Shown: piece by piece, positions 8,000-11,074 of the stretch
How the letters are laid out: every line of letters begins with the position of its first letter
Numbering within the stretch: position 1 is the stretch's first letter
From: Paludibacteraceae bacterium
Lineage (GTDB): Bacteria; Bacteroidota; Bacteroidia; Bacteroidales; Paludibacteraceae
Length of the DNA stretch: 11,074 bases
Direction: 5' to 3'
Assembly: GCA_018055865.1 (NCBI GenBank)
Contig: JAGPGR010000040.1
Coordinates: 1-11,074, forward strand
Made by a program: the position numbers and the translations under genes
Notes under the pieces: generated by a model
What the model was told of the DNA's origin: nothing
Database searches by the model: none
What the model saw: only the letters and a program-made list of their open reading frames with translations

Positions 8000-9349
8000 T
8001 TAGGGGGCTGGTATCTCATCTATTCCCACTAAAGTCTGTTCGCCCGTTTTCATGTTTTTCAGCATCACTTTATTCTCTTTCATTTCTGTTTCGCCTACGA
8101 TGGCTACGTACGGAATTTTCTTGTTGTCGGCATACGTCAGTTGCTTTTTCATTTTGGCTGGTTCGGGATATATTTCCACGTTGATGCCGCGCTTGCGGAG
8201 TACGTTAGCCCAGGGCAGGCAGTAGGCGAGTTCTTTTTCTCCAAACGCAACGAACAAAATCTGAGTTTGCTCTTCTGAAGTTTCGGGATAAAGATTGAGC
8301 AGGTTCAGCACGTCGTAGATACGGTCGGCGCCAAATGAAATGCCCACACCCGAAACCCCTTCCATGCCGAAAACTCCGGTCAGATTATCATATCGTCCGC
8401 CGCCGGTAATACTGCCGATTTCTACGTCCAGCGCTTTCACTTCGAAAATGGCGCCGGTGTAGTAATTCAAACCGCGTGCTAATGTCAAATCCAGCTCAAT
8501 TGCGGTTTTAATATTTACGGTTTCGCACAGATTGAAGATGGTTTCCAATTCTTCCACCCCTTTCATACCCACTTCAGAGTTGGCTACAATCGTTTTCAGC
8601 TGGTTCAGTTTCTCCCGGTTGCTTCCCGAAAGTTTCAAAATCGGTTGGATATTCTCAATCACAGTTGCAGAAATACCTTTTTCAGCCATCTCTTTGTTTA
8701 CGTTTTCTAATCCGATTTTATCCATTTTGTCGATGGCAACGGTAATATCGGTAATTCGTTCTGTTTCGCCCAAAATTTCGGCAATTCCCGAAAGGATTTT
8801 TCGGTTGTTAATTTTCAGTACCACGTTGATCCTCAGGCGTCTGTACACTTCGTCTACAATCTGAATCAGCTCCAGTTCGTTGATAAGCGAGTTGCTTCCT
8901 ACTACATCCACGTCGCATTGGTAAAACTCCCGGTAACGTCCTTTTTGCGGACGGTCAGCTCGCCATACCGGTTGTATTTGGTAGCGTTTGAAAGGAAAAG
9001 TGATTTTATCGCGGTTTTGAACCACAAAGCGGGCAAAAGGCACAGTCAAATCATAGCGCAACCCTTTTTCAGCGATTTTACCGGTCAGTTTGATGCTGTT
9101 TTTTTCATTCAGTTCCTCATCCGAAACACTTGCGAGAAAATCACCGGAATTTAGAATTTTGAAAAGCAATTTGTCACCTTCTTCGCCGTATTTTCCCATC
9201 AGGGTCGAAAGATTTTCCATAGCCGGTGTTTCTATTTGCTGAAAACCGTACAGGCGAAAAACATCTCTTATGGTATTGAAGATGTAATTCCGGTTAGCCA
9301 TTTCCTGTGGCGTAAAATCGCGGGTTCCTTTTGGTATGGAGGGTTTCAT
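8000..9349 (-). CDS. hisS: Histidyl-tRNA synthetase
   Basis: This class II aminoacyl-tRNA synthetase charges tRNA(His) with histidine in the cytoplasm and works as a homodimer. The 449 residues show: an N-terminal [10 protein letters not shown] at 7-16; motif 1 region around 35-45; [12 protein letters not shown] at 98-109; the motif 2 region [29 protein letters not shown], residues 120-148 (quoted here as [11 protein letters not shown] and REFYQCDVD); the histidine-specific ARGLNYYTG at 291-299; GGGRYDNL at 317-324; motif 3 [10 protein letters not shown] at 334-343; and a C-terminal anticodon-binding domain from about 362. The second histidine motif has Asn where E. coli has Asp (RGLDYY). The ATG at 9347-9349 is chosen; an in-frame GTG three codons upstream is less likely. 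It lies downstream of rpsO but beyond a strong terminator, so it should have its own promoter, which I could not identify. It converges with metH. Confidence 0.96.
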   Translation of the reverse strand: MKPSIPKGTRDFTPQEMANRNYIFNTIRDVFRLYGFQQIETPAMENLSTLMGKYGEEGDKLLFKILNSGDFLASVSDEELNEKNSIKLTGKIAEKGLRYDLTVPFARFVVQNRDKITFPFKRYQIQPVWRADRPQKGRYREFYQCDVDVVGSNSLINELELIQIVDEVYRRLRINVVLKINNRKILSGIAEILGETERITDITVAIDKMDKIGLENVNKEMAEKGISATVIENIQPILKLSGSNREKLNQLKTIVANSEVGMKGVEELETIFNLCETVNIKTAIELDLTLARGLNYYTGAIFEVKALDVEIGSITGGGRYDNLTGVFGMEGVSGVGISFGADRIYDVLNLLNLYPETSEEQTQILFVAFGEKELAYCLPWANVLRKRGINVEIYPEPAKMKKQLTYADNKKIPYVAIVGETEMKENKVMLKNMKTGEQTLVGIDEIPAP

Positions 9350-9360
9350 AGGCGGCACCT

Positions 9361-9382
9361 AATCCCTAAAGGGGATTTTTTT
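9361..9382. repeat. Inverted repeat just upstream of hisS
   Basis: AATCCC (9361-9366) and GGGATT (9372-9377) form a 6-bp stem with a 5-base loop. On the plus strand it is followed by a T-run to 9382, so it has the form of an antisense-facing terminator. In the hisS mRNA the same hairpin would sit about 11 bases before the start codon and could affect translation. Its role is not known. Confidence 0.45.
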
Positions 9383-9413
9383 ATGATTAATGAAAATAAT
9401 GTTGATTTAAGAA

Positions 9414-9446
9414 TAAAAAAAGGCATTTCAAAACTGAAATGCCTTT
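9414..9446 (-). terminator. Intrinsic terminator after rpsO
   Basis: AGGCATTTCA (9421-9430) pairs perfectly with TGAAATGCCT (9435-9444) around a 4-base loop; flanking A/T bases extend the stem to 12 bp. On the minus strand a run of seven T follows (the A-run at 9414-9421 on the plus strand). It separates rpsO from hisS. On the plus strand only three T follow, so it is mainly a minus-strand terminator. Confidence 0.92.
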
Positions 9447-9515
9447 ATAAGATTGAGAATAAAATCATCCCGGTTTGCTTTTATACAAACTTCCCATCAG
9501 GGGTGGGGGAATTTC

Positions 9516-9791
9516 TTACTTTCTAATACCTAATTCCTTGATGATAGCACGGTAGCGGTTGATGTCTTTTTTGATCAGATAATCAAGTAAACGACGACGT
9601 TTACCAACCAGCATTGTTAAGGCGCGTTCAGTTGAAAAATCTTTTTTGTTCTTTTTCAAGTGTTCGGTCAAATGGTTGATACGAAAGGTGAACAGAGCAA
9701 TTTGAGATTCTGCTGAACCAGTATCGCTTTCAGATTTTGCTCTTCCGTGATCTTTGAAAAGTTCTGTTTTTTTCTCAGAAGTTAAATACAT
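9516..9791 (-). CDS. rpsO: 30S ribosomal protein S15
   Basis: S15 binds 16S rRNA in the central domain early in 30S assembly and helps form an intersubunit bridge. The 91 residues match the usual length (about 89). Visible conserved parts are DTGSAESQIALFT at 23-35, the helix with His40 and His44 (RINHLTEHLK), the KKDFSTERAL turn at 49-58, and KRRRLLDYL at 64-72 followed by the C-terminal DINRYRAIIKELGIRK. The ATG at 9789-9791 gives the standard N-terminus (MYLTSEKK). It has its own -7 element, a leader of about 64 bases and a strong terminator, so it is probably transcribed alone. Read-through from the pap2 unit is also possible, as no terminator separates them. Confidence 0.97.
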   Translation of the reverse strand: MYLTSEKKTELFKDHGRAKSESDTGSAESQIALFTFRINHLTEHLKKNKKDFSTERALTMLVGKRRRLLDYLIKKDINRYRAIIKELGIRK

Positions 9792-9855
9792 AATAATGAA
9801 TTGTTTGAGTTATACGTTAAGAACGGAGCTTTCACTCATAGTTCCAATAATTTTT
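9792..9855 (-). promoter_or_regulatory. rpsO leader with alternative hairpins
   Basis: The predicted leader can fold in two competing ways. In one, GAAC (9821-9824) pairs with GTTC (9841-9844) and an inner GAG (9826-9828) with CTC (9835-9837). In the other, TGAGT (9806-9810) pairs with ACTCA (9834-9838). AT-rich segments near 9799-9803 and 9845-9854 could close a longer helix. S15 is known to repress its own translation through leader structures in E. coli and Geobacillus, but those structures differ between phyla. Whether this leader does the same is inference. Confidence 0.35.
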
Positions 9856-9861
9856 CGTCTG

Positions 9862-9869
9862 CAAAGGTA
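9862..9869 (-). promoter_or_regulatory. Promoter -7 element for rpsO
   Basis: Read on the minus strand this is TACCTTTG followed by CA, an exact match to TAnnTTTG. Transcription would begin near 9855. The -33 region overlaps the last codons of the PAP2 gene and has no clear TTTG. Confidence 0.65.
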
Positions 9870-9880
9870 ATATTTTTATT

Positions 9881-10558
9881 TTAATTGACGGCATGTATTG
9901 CCCTGTTTTTTTTCAGAAAAACATCTGTAAGCGCGTGTTTCTTCCAATCTCGGTCCATTTTTTTCAAAATCGGATAGCAAGCCCACGCTGATAAAATGCC
10001 GATAACAGACCCGGCAAGTATATCAGCAGCAAAGTGTTGCGACAAATACACGCGTGAATAGCCTGTCAAAGCAGCCATAAAGAAGAAAAGCAGTTTCAAC
10101 CATTTATTCCTGACACATAATGAAAAGCCGAAAAACAAAGCAAAACTTGTAACAGTGTGACCTGACGGAAAACTATGAATAGAATACATATCCACACCCT
10201 GAACAAGCGGTAAAGCTATATCAGGAAAATGTTGCTGAAAATAGAGCAGGGGACGCGGCTCGTTGAAGGCAAGCTTGGCTGTACTGGATACAGTGAATCC
10301 AACTAACTGTGATACAGTCATATACGTGGCAATGCTGTAACGATAGAAAAATAAAAGTACCAGAATAATATTAGGCACAAGTAATCCGCCCCACTCAGTC
10401 CAAAGGCGAAAAAACCAATCACCAAATGCTGTATGATTTGAATTCATCAGCAAATGCAATTCTGCTGCAGGATACTGAAAGACCGCAGCCAACAATACGA
10501 TGAAAAAAAGTATGTAAAGGGTTAAAAAATAATGTAAATGCTGTGTGTTTGGTTTCAT
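9881..10558 (-). CDS. PAP2-family membrane phosphatase
   Basis: A 225-residue integral membrane phosphatase of the PAP2 (type 2 phosphatidic acid phosphatase / undecaprenyl-diphosphatase) superfamily. The three-part active site is complete: KLAFNEPRP with Lys95 and Arg102, PSGH at 131-134 with His134 as general acid, and SRVYLSQHFAAD with Ser168, Arg169, nucleophile His175 and Asp179. About five to six hydrophobic segments are visible (about 10-29, 58-74, 80-95, 136-150, 154-167, 178-197), with the catalytic residues expected on the outer face. The C-terminus is short and basic. The likely substrate is a lipid phosphate such as phosphatidylglycerol phosphate, phosphatidate or undecaprenyl pyrophosphate; the sequence does not tell which. 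It starts 28 bases after mnmD ends, so the two are probably cotranscribed. No terminator is seen after it before the rpsO promoter. Confidence 0.93.
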   Translation of the reverse strand: MKPNTQHLHYFLTLYILFFIVLLAAVFQYPAAELHLLMNSNHTAFGDWFFRLWTEWGGLLVPNIILVLLFFYRYSIATYMTVSQLVGFTVSSTAKLAFNEPRPLLYFQQHFPDIALPLVQGVDMYSIHSFPSGHTVTSFALFFGFSLCVRNKWLKLLFFFMAALTGYSRVYLSQHFAADILAGSVIGILSAWACYPILKKMDRDWKKHALTDVFLKKNRAIHAVN

Positions 10559-10586
10559 TGCTTAAAAAACTATTATCTATAAACTG

Positions 10587-11074
10587 TCATGCCATTTTTT
10601 TTGCTCTCAGAATTTCCCTTTTTCCGGGAGGTCCCGGGAGCCTTTCCACCGTAAAACCGGCTGCCAGCATGGCTCTTCTTACAGCACCTTTGGCACAGTA
10701 AGTTGTCAAAACAGCATTATCTTCAGCACAATGATAGAGTTTTCTGAACATATCTGCACTCCACATTTCAGGTTGTTTCTCTGGCGAAAAGGCATCGAAG
10801 TAGATAACATCAAATCTGATGCCCCCATTTATTTGCATAAAATCAATGGCTGTAAAATCTGTCTGAATTTTTGTTAAAGAAAAATGCTGCGTGATTTGAA
10901 TTTTTTCATTCCAGGAGGCTCTGTGTATTTTCTCAAAAACTTCCCTACTCCGGTTACCATAAAGTTCAGGATAATTCAGCTTCAAAGCCAGTAAGACCGG
11001 TACAGGAAATAATTCAATGGCAGTGTAGTTTATTTTTTTAACATTATATTCACCTTCTGGGAGTAGAGTAAGGG
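10587..11074 (-). CDS. mnmD: tRNA U34 methyltransferase MnmD (5' end missing)
   Basis: MnmD uses AdoMet to methylate 5-aminomethyl-(2-thio)uridine at the wobble position of certain tRNAs. It is the stand-alone counterpart of the methyltransferase half of E. coli MnmC and belongs to the DUF752/Methyltransf_30 family. The frame is open to the window edge, showing about 162 residues of an expected 220-240. The missing N-terminus would hold the first AdoMet-binding motif. Signature segments seen are NYTAIELFPVP, corresponding to the acidic AdoMet ribose-binding strand; DVIYFDAFSPEKQPEMWS; and the hallmark C-terminal TYCAKGAVRRAMLAAGF with LPGPPGKREILRA. A TTG at 10985 is internal, since homology continues upstream of it. 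No fused oxidase domain (MnmC1) follows: the protein ends right after the methyltransferase signature, and a PAP2 phosphatase gene comes next, 28 bases away. Confidence 0.94.
   Translation of the reverse strand, partial: LTLLPEGEYNVKKINYTAIELFPVPVLLALKLNYPELYGNRSREVFEKIHRASWNEKIQITQHFSLTKIQTDFTAIDFMQINGGIRFDVIYFDAFSPEKQPEMWSADMFRKLYHCAEDNAVLTTYCAKGAVRRAMLAAGFTVERLPGPPGKREILRAKKMA

Noticed and set aside
9350..9358. GTG start giving HisRS three extra residues
   Set aside because: An ATG lies three codons downstream, directly before the conserved N-terminus; the extra residues have no support.
10986..11074. Treating the TTG at 10985 as the mnmD start
   Set aside because: The frame stays open to the window edge and encodes family-like sequence (NYTAIELFPVP), so the gene simply continues outside the window.
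1..11074. CRISPR array, tRNA genes, insertion sequences or a defence system
   Set aside because: I saw no spaced repeats, no tRNA-like cloverleaf segments, no transposase-like proteins and no nuclease/toxin modules beyond the housekeeping exonuclease.

Overview
The window looks like ordinary chromosomal housekeeping DNA from a member of the Bacteroidota, most likely the order Bacteroidales. Four intergenic regions carry the TAnnTTTG -7 promoter element typical of that phylum, each followed by CA. Start codons mostly lack a Shine-Dalgarno sequence. HisRS is the roughly 450-residue Bacteroidota type, LysO occurs as a split short form, and MetH ends after its cobalamin domain. I cannot assign a genus. 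I see no phage, transposon, CRISPR array, tRNA or rRNA.

Layout, left half (+ strand unless stated): the 3' end of dnaN (sliding clamp) with a strong intrinsic terminator; a DnaQ/ExoX-like 3'-5' exonuclease; a 316-base gene-free gap with an AT-only palindrome; a secreted Spy/CpxP-like protein with a long Arg/Ser-rich tail; 9 bases later a TrmN6-type tRNA methyltransferase; and, convergent on the minus strand, a 91-residue LysO N-terminal-half protein. A divergent promoter region separates the last from gpmI (cofactor-independent phosphoglycerate mutase), which ends in a clear terminator. metH (cobalamin-dependent methionine synthase without the activation domain) follows under its own promoter.

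Layout, right half (all minus strand, so transcribed right to left): mnmD (5' end outside the window) and a PAP2-family membrane phosphatase form a likely two-gene unit. Next comes rpsO with its own promoter, a roughly 64-base structured leader and a strong terminator. hisS follows and converges with metH.

Functionally the window mixes DNA replication/repair (dnaN, exonuclease), translation and tRNA modification (trmN6, mnmD, hisS, rpsO), central metabolism (gpmI, metH) and envelope functions (Spy-like protein, LysO half, PAP2). The genes do not form a single pathway. I found no strong evidence for an undescribed system. The points most worth checking are the Arg/Ser tail of the Spy-like protein, the orphan LysO half, the shortened MetH, and the rpsO leader. 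Promoter positions led me to choose downstream start codons for lysO, gpmI and metH.
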